This document shows positions 43,704 to 51,734 of a DNA stretch of 58,818 nucleotides, piece after piece. The stretch is taken from NCBI GenBank assembly GCA_947447955.1, contig CANFLS010000015.1, positions 1-58,818 on the forward strand. Reading direction: 5' to 3'. Each line of letters opens with the position of its first letter. The first letter of the stretch is position 1. The notes under the pieces were generated by a model. That model ran no database searches, had not been told where the DNA came from, and was given only the letters and a program-made list of their open reading frames with translations. Source of the stretch: Flavobacteriales bacterium (GTDB taxonomy: Bacteria; Bacteroidota; Bacteroidia; NS11-12g; UBA955). The position numbers were made by a program, and so were the translations under genes.

Positions 43704-43750
43704 AAACTCAGTGCACTGAACAGAAATAGGATAGTAGCGAACTTTTTCAT
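43592..43750 (-). pseudogene. Orphan leader cassette without its protein body
   Basis: ATG at 43750 starts MKKFATILFLFSALSL, the shared cassette with the intact palindrome TCAGTGCACTGA (43708-43719). The frame then runs into the antisense of the 143-nt repeat and stops after 52 codons. No mature domain follows, so this looks like a leader left behind by recombination. Confidence 0.7.
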
Positions 43751-43754
43751 AATT

Positions 43755-43795
43755 TGTGCTAAAACGATTGTAAATTTTAAATATTGCTTTCATTT
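43755..43795. repeat. 41-nt spacer repeat, copy 2
   Basis: Matches 39740-39780. Lies directly upstream of the orphan leader. Confidence 0.6.
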
Positions 43796-43804
43796 GCTGA
43801 CAAC

Positions 43805-44470
43805 CTATTTAATTTCTAGATATATCGCATAATAATGCTTTACCTTAAACTTTTTATACCAATCATGGATATTTTCCTCTCCTAACAAACAATATGATTG
43901 CATATTTGAACCAGAATCAAACGGTGGTGAATATGCCAAAATAGGATATTCGGAATTAATTGGGACCTTCAATTTGTTGCTAGAACAGGAGTTTGCAATT
44001 CGTAAAGAATTATTGCTTTTACCTTTAAACTCAACAATAGTATTTAATCCAGGATAACCAATTTTCAATTTGAATTTGTCTTTTTGAAGAATGCCCGCAA
44101 ATGTTATTATTACTGATTTAGTAGAGTCTCCTGAGCTAGCTTTTTCTGCGAAATTGAACTCGCAAAACAAAGTGTCACCATTCATTACGATAGGATACCG
44201 ATGTTTTTGGGAATTGATATTTGAACTAAAGGTTGAATTGATTTTCCCGTTCTTGAATTCCTTTATCATAATGTTAAATACCTTTCCTTTTAATAAAGTG
44301 TCTTCACAATAGATTTTTTGAATTTGTATATCAGTTAATTCACACATATTCATTAAGTCAGCATTGTCAGCATTTTCAATGTATTTTGATAAAATAAAGG
44401 TACTGTCCATTTGTGACAATCCAGTCAACACATTGCTCAATACTGTGAGAATCAGAAATAACTTTTTCAT
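43805..44470 (-). CDS. Exported hypothetical protein
   Basis: 221 aa from ATG 44470, chosen because the signal peptide (LFLILTVLSNVLTGLSQ) starts there; an in-frame start 30 nt upstream would add ten hydrophilic residues ahead of it. The mature part is soluble and beta-rich with six Cys residues scattered (MCELTDIQIQKIYCED, SCSSNKLKVP). No family recognised and no match to the lipoprotein paralogues. Its transcript would run through the spacer repeat and orphan leader. Confidence 0.62.
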   Translation of the reverse strand: MKKLFLILTVLSNVLTGLSQMDSTFILSKYIENADNADLMNMCELTDIQIQKIYCEDTLLKGKVFNIMIKEFKNGKINSTFSSNINSQKHRYPIVMNGDTLFCEFNFAEKASSGDSTKSVIITFAGILQKDKFKLKIGYPGLNTIVEFKGKSNNSLRIANSCSSNKLKVPINSEYPILAYSPPFDSGSNMQSYCLLGEENIHDWYKKFKVKHYYAIYLEIK

Positions 44471-44628
44471 GGGTATATTCATTTCATTATTTTCAATCAA
44501 ACCTACTTAATTTCATTGGCTCTAACACTACCGGTTTTGGGGTTTAGGGAAATCCTAGTTTATAGTTGTTGAAAAATTCATTGTAATCAGTATCTAATGA
44601 AGTTGGTTGAATTAATTTTTAAATGGCA

Positions 44629-44644
44629 TTAGGGAAATCCCTAA
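44629..44644. promoter_or_regulatory. Palindromic operator candidate TTAGGGAAATCCCTAA
   Basis: 6-bp arms with AAAT centre, 18 nt upstream of the -33 box of the signalling unit. A direct repeat of its left 12 nt is at 44544-44555 and a half site AGGGAAA near 44651. Candidate site for the NarL-type regulator encoded downstream. Confidence 0.5.
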
Positions 44645-44661
44645 GTAATAAGGGAAAAATT

Positions 44662-44694
44662 TTTGCTTAGAATAGAATAAATTCAATAAGTTTG
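44662..44694 (+). promoter_or_regulatory. Promoter of signalling unit 1
   Basis: -33 TTTG (44662-44665), 21-nt spacer, -7 TAAGTTTG (44687-44694). The leader is about 88 nt, long for this window. Confidence 0.6.
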
Positions 44695-44787
44695 AATTTT
44701 AAGATACAAGAATAATCACAACAAAATAGTTTATGAGAATCACGCAATTGATGTCGAACGCCAATCATCCCTTATTGAGATAAAATC

Positions 44788-45423
44788 ATGCGAAATTTAA
44801 TTTACGTATATTACATTGTTCTTTTTTTGGCTAGTTTGTTGGCAATAAAAAATTTCAACAAACTCAATAAATCCCTCAAAATATTTGGCTTGCTGGTTGT
44901 ATTGACCTTTGTTTTTGAGCTATGCGCTTTTTATATGGCCAAAACAAGACATAATAATATTATCGTTTATGTGGTATTTACACCAATAGAGTTAATCCTA
45001 ATCAATTTTGCTTATTACACGCATCAAAAAGATTCTTTGTTTAGAAAAACAAGCATTGCTTTGACGCTCCTTTTTATAGTCTATTTCATAACTCAAATAG
45101 GCGGTTTGAATTTGTCTGTGTTCCCTGATAAATTGATAATGATAGAAAATATAATCCTTTGTATCATTGTTGCCTATTCAAGCTATTTGATTGTCAGCAA
45201 GCAACATTACATTGAAATGAAGAAAAATAAAATGATTTGGATCAATATGGGATTTTTGTTTTTTCTATCAACTTCATTTTTTATTTGGGGATTTCATCAT
45301 TTGATTAAAACAAACGAGATTAATCTAATTTTAAGATTCACATTAATTATCTCGAACATCATATTATATTCAACCATGGCATTGGTTTTTTTAAAAGTCA
45401 ACTTAAAAAGTGAAATCATTTAA
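44788..45423 (+). CDS. Multi-pass membrane protein of signalling unit 1
   Basis: 211 aa, about six hydrophobic helices with short loops; no soluble domain. Its gene overlaps the kinase gene by 14 nt, so the two are translationally coupled. The same layout (multi-pass protein, kinase, regulator) recurs at 49686-51710. Sequence similarity between the two membrane proteins is weak but length and topology agree. A sensing role for the neighbouring kinase is inferred from that conserved pairing. Confidence 0.7.
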   Translation: MRNLIYVYYIVLFLASLLAIKNFNKLNKSLKIFGLLVVLTFVFELCAFYMAKTRHNNIIVYVVFTPIELILINFAYYTHQKDSLFRKTSIALTLLFIVYFITQIGGLNLSVFPDKLIMIENIILCIIVAYSSYLIVSKQHYIEMKKNKMIWINMGFLFFLSTSFFIWGFHHLIKTNEINLILRFTLIISNIILYSTMALVFLKVNLKSEII

Positions 45424-46210
45424 TATAAATATTGATAATCAACTTATTGCGATATTTGTTGCAGGAATAATCATTCTGGTGGTTATTGTGAATATTTTAA
45501 TCTTTTGGTTTGTTTTATCTTATAAAAAAAGAGAGTTTGATTTGAAAATCAACAGCGAAAAGATCAACGCAAATTTTGAATTACAGTTGTTGAATTTAAA
45601 GAATGAAACAAGAAATACCGAAATGAAATATTTCGCTAGGGAATTGCATGATAATTTGGGTCAAATTACTTCACAGTTAAAAAGGTTTTTAGATTTTAAT
45701 ATTGAACAAAATAAAATAATTGATTCGAACTCCGGTAGTGAACTCATTGATAAACTAAAAATTGAGATTAGAAGACTTGCTTCACGATACAATCATTTCG
45801 TATTTGATGAGTTTAATTTAATTGATTCGATTTCAAATGATATACTCAGGATTTCAAAATTTTCGAATATGATGATTGATTTACATTTACCTGATGACGA
45901 AGTAATTTTAGAAAACCATATAAAAGCTGAGGTATTTCGCATTTATCAAGAACTAATCAATAATACTATGAATCATTCTAAAGCCAAAAACGTGAAGATT
46001 TTGATACATTCAAATCAATTGACTTCATTGGAAATGATCATTGAAGATGATGGAATCGGATTTGATCCCTCCCAAATGAAAAAAGGGTCGGGGCTTTATA
46101 ATGTAAGAGAAAGAGCGAATCAAATAGGAGGGTGTATCAATTTTACATCACATTCAGGAGTAGGGACATTGACAACTTTAACAATTAATAATTCTGTAAA
46201 TGCATCATAA
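45410..46210 (+). CDS. Sensor histidine kinase (HisKA_3 type), signalling unit 1
   Basis: 266 aa. One membrane helix at residues 12-37, then a coiled linker. Dimerisation/phospho-acceptor motif ARELHDNLGQ with H80. The HATPase domain has the N box (YQELINNTMNHSKAKNV), the G1 box (EDDGIGFDP) and the G2 box (GSGLYNVRERANQIGG). It lacks any sizeable extracytoplasmic sensor, so the signal probably enters through the separate membrane protein encoded upstream. The response regulator gene overlaps it by 11 nt. Confidence 0.9.
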   Translation: MKSFNINIDNQLIAIFVAGIIILVVIVNILIFWFVLSYKKREFDLKINSEKINANFELQLLNLKNETRNTEMKYFARELHDNLGQITSQLKRFLDFNIEQNKIIDSNSGSELIDKLKIEIRRLASRYNHFVFDEFNLIDSISNDILRISKFSNMMIDLHLPDDEVILENHIKAEVFRIYQELINNTMNHSKAKNVKILIHSNQLTSLEMIIEDDGIGFDPSQMKKGSGLYNVRERANQIGGCINFTSHSGVGTLTTLTINNSVNAS

Positions 46211-46880
46211 TCAAGAATTAAAATTAGCCATTATTGAAGATCATGTTGTGGTTAGGCAAGGTGTTGTAGAGGCATTGACAAGAACCAATGAAAAACTAAC
46301 TTTCATGATTGAAGCCGATAATGGTTTGGATTTTATTACCCAAGTAGATAATCGCGAAATTGCGATTGATATTGTATTGGTAGATCTCGAAATGAATAAA
46401 ATGGATGGTTTTGAAACAATTACCTGGTTAAAATCGCATTTCCCCGAAACAAGAATTATTGTCTTCACTCAAGTTACAGAAGAGCTGCGAATCAGGGAGG
46501 CTTTGAAGCTTGGTATTGATGGTTTTTTCGACAAATTCGGTAATGTTGCAGATTTGAATTCGGCTATTAACACAGTTGCCATGGGTGGCTCTTATTTTCC
46601 TGGCTACATTAAAGAAATTCAACACAAATTAATGAATGGCGTGAACATTGAAAAGTTAGAAGCCATGTCAACAGGTGTGTTTTTTACAGAAGAAGAGATT
46701 AATTTAATAAAACTTTGCTATCACGGTTATTACAATAAAGAAATTTCCAAAATGTTGAATTTAAGTGATAAATCCATTGAGTTTTACTTGAATAAATTGT
46801 ACAAAAAAATGAATGTTACGAATCGCATTGAAATGATTCGATATGCTTTAACGAACGAATTGATTCATGTGAAAAGTTAA
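46200..46880 (+). CDS. NarL/LuxR-type response regulator, signalling unit 1
   Basis: 226 aa. Receiver domain with acidic pocket (IIEDH), phospho-acceptor D62 in LVDLEM and the Lys switch in GFFDKF. C-terminal LuxR-type helix-turn-helix (EEEINLIKLCYHGYYNKEISKMLNLSDKSIEFYLNKLYKKM). It is the expected partner of the kinase it overlaps. Targets are unknown; the TTAGGGAAATCC sites upstream of the unit are candidates for autoregulation. Confidence 0.9.
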   Translation: MHHNQELKLAIIEDHVVVRQGVVEALTRTNEKLTFMIEADNGLDFITQVDNREIAIDIVLVDLEMNKMDGFETITWLKSHFPETRIIVFTQVTEELRIREALKLGIDGFFDKFGNVADLNSAINTVAMGGSYFPGYIKEIQHKLMNGVNIEKLEAMSTGVFFTEEEINLIKLCYHGYYNKEISKMLNLSDKSIEFYLNKLYKKMNVTNRIEMIRYALTNELIHVKS

Positions 46881-46917
46881 AATAGGTTTTACAATCTAAA
46901 TCTAAGATAAAATTAAA

Positions 46918-47184
46918 ATGAATAATCAAATAATAAAGTTGCGAAGTTTGAATTTAGGGACGGTACTTATTGTATTCACTGGTTTGTTTTTTTGCTTTGT
47001 ATTGAAATCTTACAGCTTGTCGTGTTTGTTTTTTACTGTATTACAATTGGTGAAATTCAAAAACGATAAAAACGTCATTTCTCGGCACAAGCAAAAAGGG
47101 ATATTGATAACCATGCTTATCCTTTTGCCCGTTGTTTTTGTTTTGGAATATCATTCAAGTTTTTTGTATCAGTTATTCAATTAG
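46918..47184 (+). CDS. Small membrane protein, hypothetical
   Basis: 88 aa with two or three hydrophobic helices (residues 14-45 and 62-80) separated by a basic loop (VKFKNDKNVISRHKQKG). No family recognised. It follows the regulator by 37 nt and may be co-transcribed with it. Confidence 0.5.
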   Translation: MNNQIIKLRSLNLGTVLIVFTGLFFCFVLKSYSLSCLFFTVLQLVKFKNDKNVISRHKQKGILITMLILLPVVFVLEYHSSFLYQLFN

Positions 47185-47334
47185 AATTGGAGAAAATGAC
47201 ACCATGAAAGGACTGAACAAAACACGACTTGTTTTTTTGGGGGATAGGGGGATTTTGCTCAAATTCATTCTCAATTAATTAACAGGCAACTAAATTAAAT
47301 CACTTCTTGTCACTATGCTAAAAAATAACTTATC

Positions 47335-47628
47335 ATGAATAAATTACTCTCAATCACAGCCATTGCACTGTTGTTCACAATATTTTCGTGCAACAAAGAA
47401 GAGCGCAAATCAATGACAGTTGTAAAAGACTGTTCTGGAACATATCTCCGAACAGACGGAAAAGACTTCCATGTTTGTAATCAGGAAAAGCTTTCATCGT
47501 TTTCAAGCGGAACGATTGTTACTGCCACCTTTAAGAAAATAGCAAGTTGTAAGCCATTAGAAGATCAATTTGTTTGTATGTTGTATCACAAAAACGAAGG
47601 TTGGATTGAAGTCTGTAATTTAAAATAA
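47335..47628 (+). CDS. Small lipoprotein, hypothetical
   Basis: 97 aa. Signal peptide with lipobox FTIFSC (Cys19), so a mature lipoprotein of about 79 aa. It contains a compact beta segment (DCSGTYLRTDGKDFHVCN, TIVTATFKKIASC) with five further Cys that could form disulfides. No named family. It has an isolated position, 150 nt after the preceding gene. Confidence 0.6.
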   Translation: MNKLLSITAIALLFTIFSCNKEERKSMTVVKDCSGTYLRTDGKDFHVCNQEKLSSFSSGTIVTATFKKIASCKPLEDQFVCMLYHKNEGWIEVCNLK

Positions 47629-47717
47629 ACCTTACCTGTTCTTCGATTGCATTTGTGAACTAAAAGTGTTTGAAATTTAACAAAGCAAATAATTGATATT
47701 CAAAAACTCAATCAAAT

Positions 47718-48818
47718 ATGAAAAAACTACTTTATTTAACGATTTTAATATTAAACTCGAATCTACACGCGCAAACTTTTGGATTAAAAGTATTAAGTAT
47801 TAGCGATTCATCGTTGATTACAAAAGATTTACGCCTTTTTGATTCCATGTGGCATTGTTGTTTAAGTAATTATGGGAAGAAGGATGTATCAAATTTGTTC
47901 GCCGACAGCGCTCCAACTGTTTCAAAAACAAATCCGATTACTTTATTAAATTTCATAACTGGTATAGATGTTCCATTGTCCGATGTATTTGGGTTTAAGT
48001 TGGTTGGTAGTCAAATTTTGAATGATTCGATTTTGTTATATCATTTAGATATGGGTTGGTTGCAGTTGGCAATTCCTTTTAATCGAATTAAAAAGAAACT
48101 GATGCGCTTTGAATCAATCAATTTTTTCGATTTAAATAAATTTAGATATAAGAATTTAACAGTGTATTCGATGGATCCAGTAAAACAAAAGGATCTTGAT
48201 GGTGCATTTAAAAAAATAGTTCAAACTGCGAAAGAATTAGACATAAACATTGATTCTTTTATAAAGCGAGAAATTGTAATTTATTCTGGAAGAACTATTA
48301 AAGAATCATATTCTTATGTTGGAGGACTTGAATATGTAAACTACTTTAATAAAGGTTCAATTTATGGAGGGATGGGTGATCCTTTCAATAATATAATTCT
48401 GTCTGGAATTCCAAAACCAATTCATATTCACGAGCTTTTGCATTTTTTGATTACATTTCCTTGTAATCAATTTATTGGTGAAGGATTAGCAAGTTATTAC
48501 GGTGGAATTGGCGCGACTTCTTATACAAACAATCTTCAAAAAGTATTAAAGATTATAAAGAAGAAAGATATTCATTCCTTTACAGATTTAAATATTTTAT
48601 GGAGGACTGACAACTATTTCAATTCTGTTCGTGGTAGTTATATTTTGTCAGCATTCATGTTGAGCAAGATTAAGAAGGAATTCAATCTTAAAACTTATCG
48701 CAATTTTGTATGGCACTGTCAAACGGACAGTGATATGATTATTAATTTGAAAGACCTTTATCAAGTGGATTCTGAAAAAGTACTTTTTGATAAATTATTT
48801 TGGGGAAAAATGCAATGA
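47718..48818 (+). CDS. Exported predicted zinc metallopeptidase (gluzincin-like), novel
   Basis: 366 aa with signal peptide (LTILILNSNLHAQ). Near the C-terminus HELLH at residues 238-242 is an HExxH zinc motif. E255 in GEGLASYYGG fits the third ligand of gluzincins such as the peptidase-MA group. The N-terminal 200 residues match nothing I know. Probably a periplasmic or surface peptidase; substrate unknown. No lipobox and no T9SS tail visible. Confidence 0.62.
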   Translation: MKKLLYLTILILNSNLHAQTFGLKVLSISDSSLITKDLRLFDSMWHCCLSNYGKKDVSNLFADSAPTVSKTNPITLLNFITGIDVPLSDVFGFKLVGSQILNDSILLYHLDMGWLQLAIPFNRIKKKLMRFESINFFDLNKFRYKNLTVYSMDPVKQKDLDGAFKKIVQTAKELDINIDSFIKREIVIYSGRTIKESYSYVGGLEYVNYFNKGSIYGGMGDPFNNIILSGIPKPIHIHELLHFLITFPCNQFIGEGLASYYGGIGATSYTNNLQKVLKIIKKKDIHSFTDLNILWRTDNYFNSVRGSYILSAFMLSKIKKEFNLKTYRNFVWHCQTDSDMIINLKDLYQVDSEKVLFDKLFWGKMQ

Positions 48819-48887
48819 TTAATTTAATGACATACAAGTTAATTCTTCAAATCAGAAAATCAATTTAATTATACTATTTCCGACCTA

Positions 48888-49421
48888 ATGAGACCTACAC
48901 ATATAATATTCATTCTACTTTCTTTGACCATGTTGCTTTCCTCATTCAGTGAGCGTCCAGTTTTTCGCTATGATGATATTTCCCTAAAAAACGATACTTT
49001 AAAGTGGTATTCATTTAATGAAGGACATTCAAAAGCGGTTAGGGAGAATAAAATTCTTATGGTCAACGTAAGCACGGAATCGTGTTATGGTTGTAAATTG
49101 ATGTTTAAACATACTTATACCCACCGTGGGGTCATCGATACCCTCAATAAGTACTTCATATGTGTTTATTTCAATCCACAAATCGACAGCAGTTATTTAC
49201 TCAATAGCAAAAAAGTAACACCTAAGGAACTGATAAAATATTTATTTGTTGATGAGCAGGTGGCATACCCAACTAGCTTGTTTTGGTTTCACCCAGAGTC
49301 CGAAGAAAAGCACTCCGTTCACAGTGGATTTAAGGAACCGCCCATCTTTTTAAAGTTGTTGTCCGCCGCACAGGCTATGCGTCCTTTTGGTTTTCTGGGA
49401 ATCAATTTAAAGATAGATTAA
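48888..49421 (+). CDS. Exported thioredoxin-like protein
   Basis: 177 aa. Signal segment FILLSLTMLLSSFS. The fold entry ENKILMVNVSTESCYGCKLM carries a C66-Y-G-C69 active-site motif. The order (KAVRENKILMVNVS, CxxC, later cis-Pro region QVAYPTSLFWFHP) follows DUF255/thioredoxin-7-type proteins. A role in periplasmic thiol-disulfide exchange is likely by motif. It may serve the Cys-rich lipoproteins nearby, which is inference. Confidence 0.72.
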   Translation: MRPTHIIFILLSLTMLLSSFSERPVFRYDDISLKNDTLKWYSFNEGHSKAVRENKILMVNVSTESCYGCKLMFKHTYTHRGVIDTLNKYFICVYFNPQIDSSYLLNSKKVTPKELIKYLFVDEQVAYPTSLFWFHPESEEKHSVHSGFKEPPIFLKLLSAAQAMRPFGFLGINLKID

Positions 49422-49426
49422 AATTA

Positions 49427-49568
49427 ATTCATTTAAACAAAGGCACTCAATTTCAATTCAATCTTATATGGTTCTGTACATACTAAAAAAACATGAAAAC
49501 AATACTGAATTTTTAGTATGACTATTTTGTAACAGTAAGAAAAACAAAAATATATGCAAAGATTAATT
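49427..49568. repeat. 142-nt interspersed repeat, copy 2
   Basis: Partner of 43561-43703, same orientation. It lies between the thioredoxin-like gene and signalling unit 2. Confidence 0.75.
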
Positions 49569-49589
49569 GAATATGAAAAAATGAAAATA

Positions 49590-49620
49590 TTGCAAATGAA
49601 CACGGGTGCAATTATCTTTG
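49590..49620 (+). promoter_or_regulatory. Promoter of signalling unit 2
   Basis: -33 TTG (49590-49592), 20-nt spacer, -7 TATCTTTG (49613-49620). The leader is about 60 nt. Confidence 0.55.
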
Positions 49621-49685
49621 ATAATCACACAATTAAAGGGAGAACATCCATTAATATCAATTAAATCCACAACAGAATCTTTAAT

Positions 49686-50312
49686 ATGCCCAAATATGCT
49701 TATTTGATACCCTTCCTGAATTTAATTCCCTTTTTCGCGGGATTCAATATTTTATTCAATTTTAAGGATGTAAAAGTAAAATTATTTAGTGCGTATTTGA
49801 TACTAACGGCGATCTGCGGATTAATTTGCTTTTATTTAGCAATGACAAATGGAAACAACCACTGGTGTTATAATATATATCAAATTATTGTATTCATTTT
49901 ACTTGCTTTAATATTTGATATTGAGTTTCAAAAAAAGGTATTTTTCAAAATTTCTGTTCTTGTTTCAATCTTTTTGATTTACAATACATATGCCACCGGG
50001 TTATTTATATTTAATCAAATAAATTTCAATATTATTTTTACCTGTATTGGCACTGTAAGCGGAGTTTGTATCAAAAATATAGTTGTTAATTCATTTGAAA
50101 AAGAATTCAATGAGTCTGATTTTTGGATGTATGGTGGTTTTTTTATTTTTAGCTTTGGAAATCTCTTCCTAGATCTATTTTTCACTATTGTAACCCATAA
50201 AACCAATTACTCAATATTGCATTTTTATGCAATTTATCAGATTGTTTTAAACGTAATTGTAAACTTAATATTTTTTAAAGTAGTCCTTTTGTTGAAGAAA
50301 AATGAGTATTGA
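49686..50312 (+). CDS. Multi-pass membrane protein of signalling unit 2
   Basis: 208 aa, about six hydrophobic helices, no soluble domain. Counterpart of the 44788-45423 product in size, topology and position. Similarity is mostly in the pattern of helices, with a shared early CxFYLAMT/CAFYMAKT element. Its gene overlaps the kinase gene by 11 nt. Presumed signal-sensing partner of that kinase. Confidence 0.7.
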   Translation: MPKYAYLIPFLNLIPFFAGFNILFNFKDVKVKLFSAYLILTAICGLICFYLAMTNGNNHWCYNIYQIIVFILLALIFDIEFQKKVFFKISVLVSIFLIYNTYATGLFIFNQINFNIIFTCIGTVSGVCIKNIVVNSFEKEFNESDFWMYGGFFIFSFGNLFLDLFFTIVTHKTNYSILHFYAIYQIVLNVIVNLIFFKVVLLLKKNEY

Positions 50313-51030
50313 ATTAATTGTAATTTTAGGTACCTCCACGTTCCTGATATTGTCCGTTCTTTTTGTCTTTTTGGCATTTAAATTCAGAGAGAAAATCGTG
50401 GCCAATCAGAATGAATTTTATAAATCGTTAATTCAATGTGAAATTTCTGAACGACAAAGAATAGCAAAAGAAATCCACGATGGAATAGGAGGTTTGTTGG
50501 GAATGGCAAAGTTTCATTTAAGTAACATTGATGAACTTGAGAAATTAAATTCTGCGCATGCCAATGAGATTATGAATGCTATGAAATTAATTGATTTGGC
50601 CAATGATGAAGCGAGAAACATTTCGAATGAATTATTACCAGCATCGATAATCCGATATGGCTTGAAAGGAGCAATTGAAGATTTGGTCAAAATATATAAA
50701 CCAAACTTTGAAATAGTGCTGTTTTTTGATTGCCAGGAAGAAATATCCAGTCAATTACAAGCTAATTTATATCGAATAGTAAATGAACTTTTAAACAATA
50801 CCAGAAAACACGCCAAGGCAGCCAAAGTTGAAATTGATTTTATTGCGGGTATAGGTAAAGTCATGCTCCATTTTAGTGATGATGGTAATGGATTTGATTT
50901 TTACGATAAAACAAATACTGATCAAGGTAATGGGTTGCGAAATATTGAAAACAGGGTCAAACTTTTCAATGGAAAATTAAATTATACGAATAATCAGGGT
51001 TCAATTTATAATTTCGAATTTCAACTTTAG
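50302..51030 (+). CDS. Sensor histidine kinase (HisKA_3 type), signalling unit 2
   Basis: 242 aa. One membrane helix (residues 3-27). Phospho-acceptor motif RQRIAKEIHDGIGG with H59. HATPase motifs RIVNELLNNTRKHAKAAKV, SDDGNGFD and GNGLRNIENRVKLFNG. Like its paralogue it has no extracytoplasmic sensor domain. The regulator gene begins 2 nt after its stop. Confidence 0.9.
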   Translation: MSIELIVILGTSTFLILSVLFVFLAFKFREKIVANQNEFYKSLIQCEISERQRIAKEIHDGIGGLLGMAKFHLSNIDELEKLNSAHANEIMNAMKLIDLANDEARNISNELLPASIIRYGLKGAIEDLVKIYKPNFEIVLFFDCQEEISSQLQANLYRIVNELLNNTRKHAKAAKVEIDFIAGIGKVMLHFSDDGNGFDFYDKTNTDQGNGLRNIENRVKLFNGKLNYTNNQGSIYNFEFQL

Positions 51031-51032
51031 TC

Positions 51033-51710
51033 ATGGAAAATAAACAATATATTATCGGTGTGGTGGATGATCATTTTGCAATCAGAGATGGGTATAAAAG
51101 TTTACTTGAAAAGTTGGATTTCATTGAAGATGTCAAAACTTATGAATCCATTGCTGAATTTCAAATTGATTATAAATCAAACAAATGCGATTTGATTTTC
51201 TTAGACATTGAATTGACCAACGAAAATGGATTGGATGCATGTCGAGAGATTAAAAACCACAATTCATACCTTAAAATTATTATCTTAAGTGCTTATCATG
51301 ATGACCAGTACATTATGAATGCATTCAATTCAAATGCAGATGGTTATTTATTCAAAGATGCCACTAAGAATGAGGTACAAGAATCAATTCAAAAAGTATT
51401 GTTCTCAGGTGAAAAGTATTTCAATCACGAAGCGCTTTCTGTGATTTTTCGCTTTCAAGAGTCGTTGAAGAAAAAGAAATCGAATAGTAAAACAGAGCTT
51501 TCAGACAGAGAAATTCAAATATTGAAATTAATTTGTGAGGGAAAGTCTAACGATCAGATTTCGTCATTGTTAAATCGCACAACGGCTACAATTGCAACAC
51601 ATCGACAAAACATCATGAATAAAGTTGGCGCTCACAACAGTTTAGAATTAATCAACTTTGGAATGAGTAATGGATTATATGTCCCTAATATTCATAATTT
51701 TAAAAAATGA
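51033..51710 (+). CDS. NarL/LuxR-type response regulator, signalling unit 2
   Basis: 225 aa. Receiver pocket VVDDH, phospho-acceptor D58 in LIFLDIEL, Lys switch in GYLFKDA. The LuxR-type HTH is canonical (LSDREIQILKLICEGKSNDQISSLLNRTTATIATHRQNIMNK). Expected partner of the kinase upstream. A small lipoprotein gene follows 24 nt later and may belong to the same transcript. Confidence 0.91.
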   Translation: MENKQYIIGVVDDHFAIRDGYKSLLEKLDFIEDVKTYESIAEFQIDYKSNKCDLIFLDIELTNENGLDACREIKNHNSYLKIIILSAYHDDQYIMNAFNSNADGYLFKDATKNEVQESIQKVLFSGEKYFNHEALSVIFRFQESLKKKKSNSKTELSDREIQILKLICEGKSNDQISSLLNRTTATIATHRQNIMNKVGAHNSLELINFGMSNGLYVPNIHNFKK

Positions 51711-51734
51711 AATAAAACAAAAAACCAAACAAAT

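Larger units (their letters stand above)
43443..43804. other. 362-nt intergenic region with promoter, repeat and orphan leader
   Basis: No complete gene is supported. From left to right: the promoter of paralogue D, the 143-nt repeat at 43561-43703, the orphan leader cassette 43704-43750 and the spacer repeat 43755-43795. Confidence 0.7.
44471..44787. other. Divergent intergenic region with candidate operators
   Basis: No gene seen. It carries two copies of TTAGGGAAATCC (44544-44555 and 44629-44640). The second is part of a perfect palindrome TTAGGG AAAT CCCTAA (44629-44644). A promoter for the first signalling unit follows. Confidence 0.6.
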
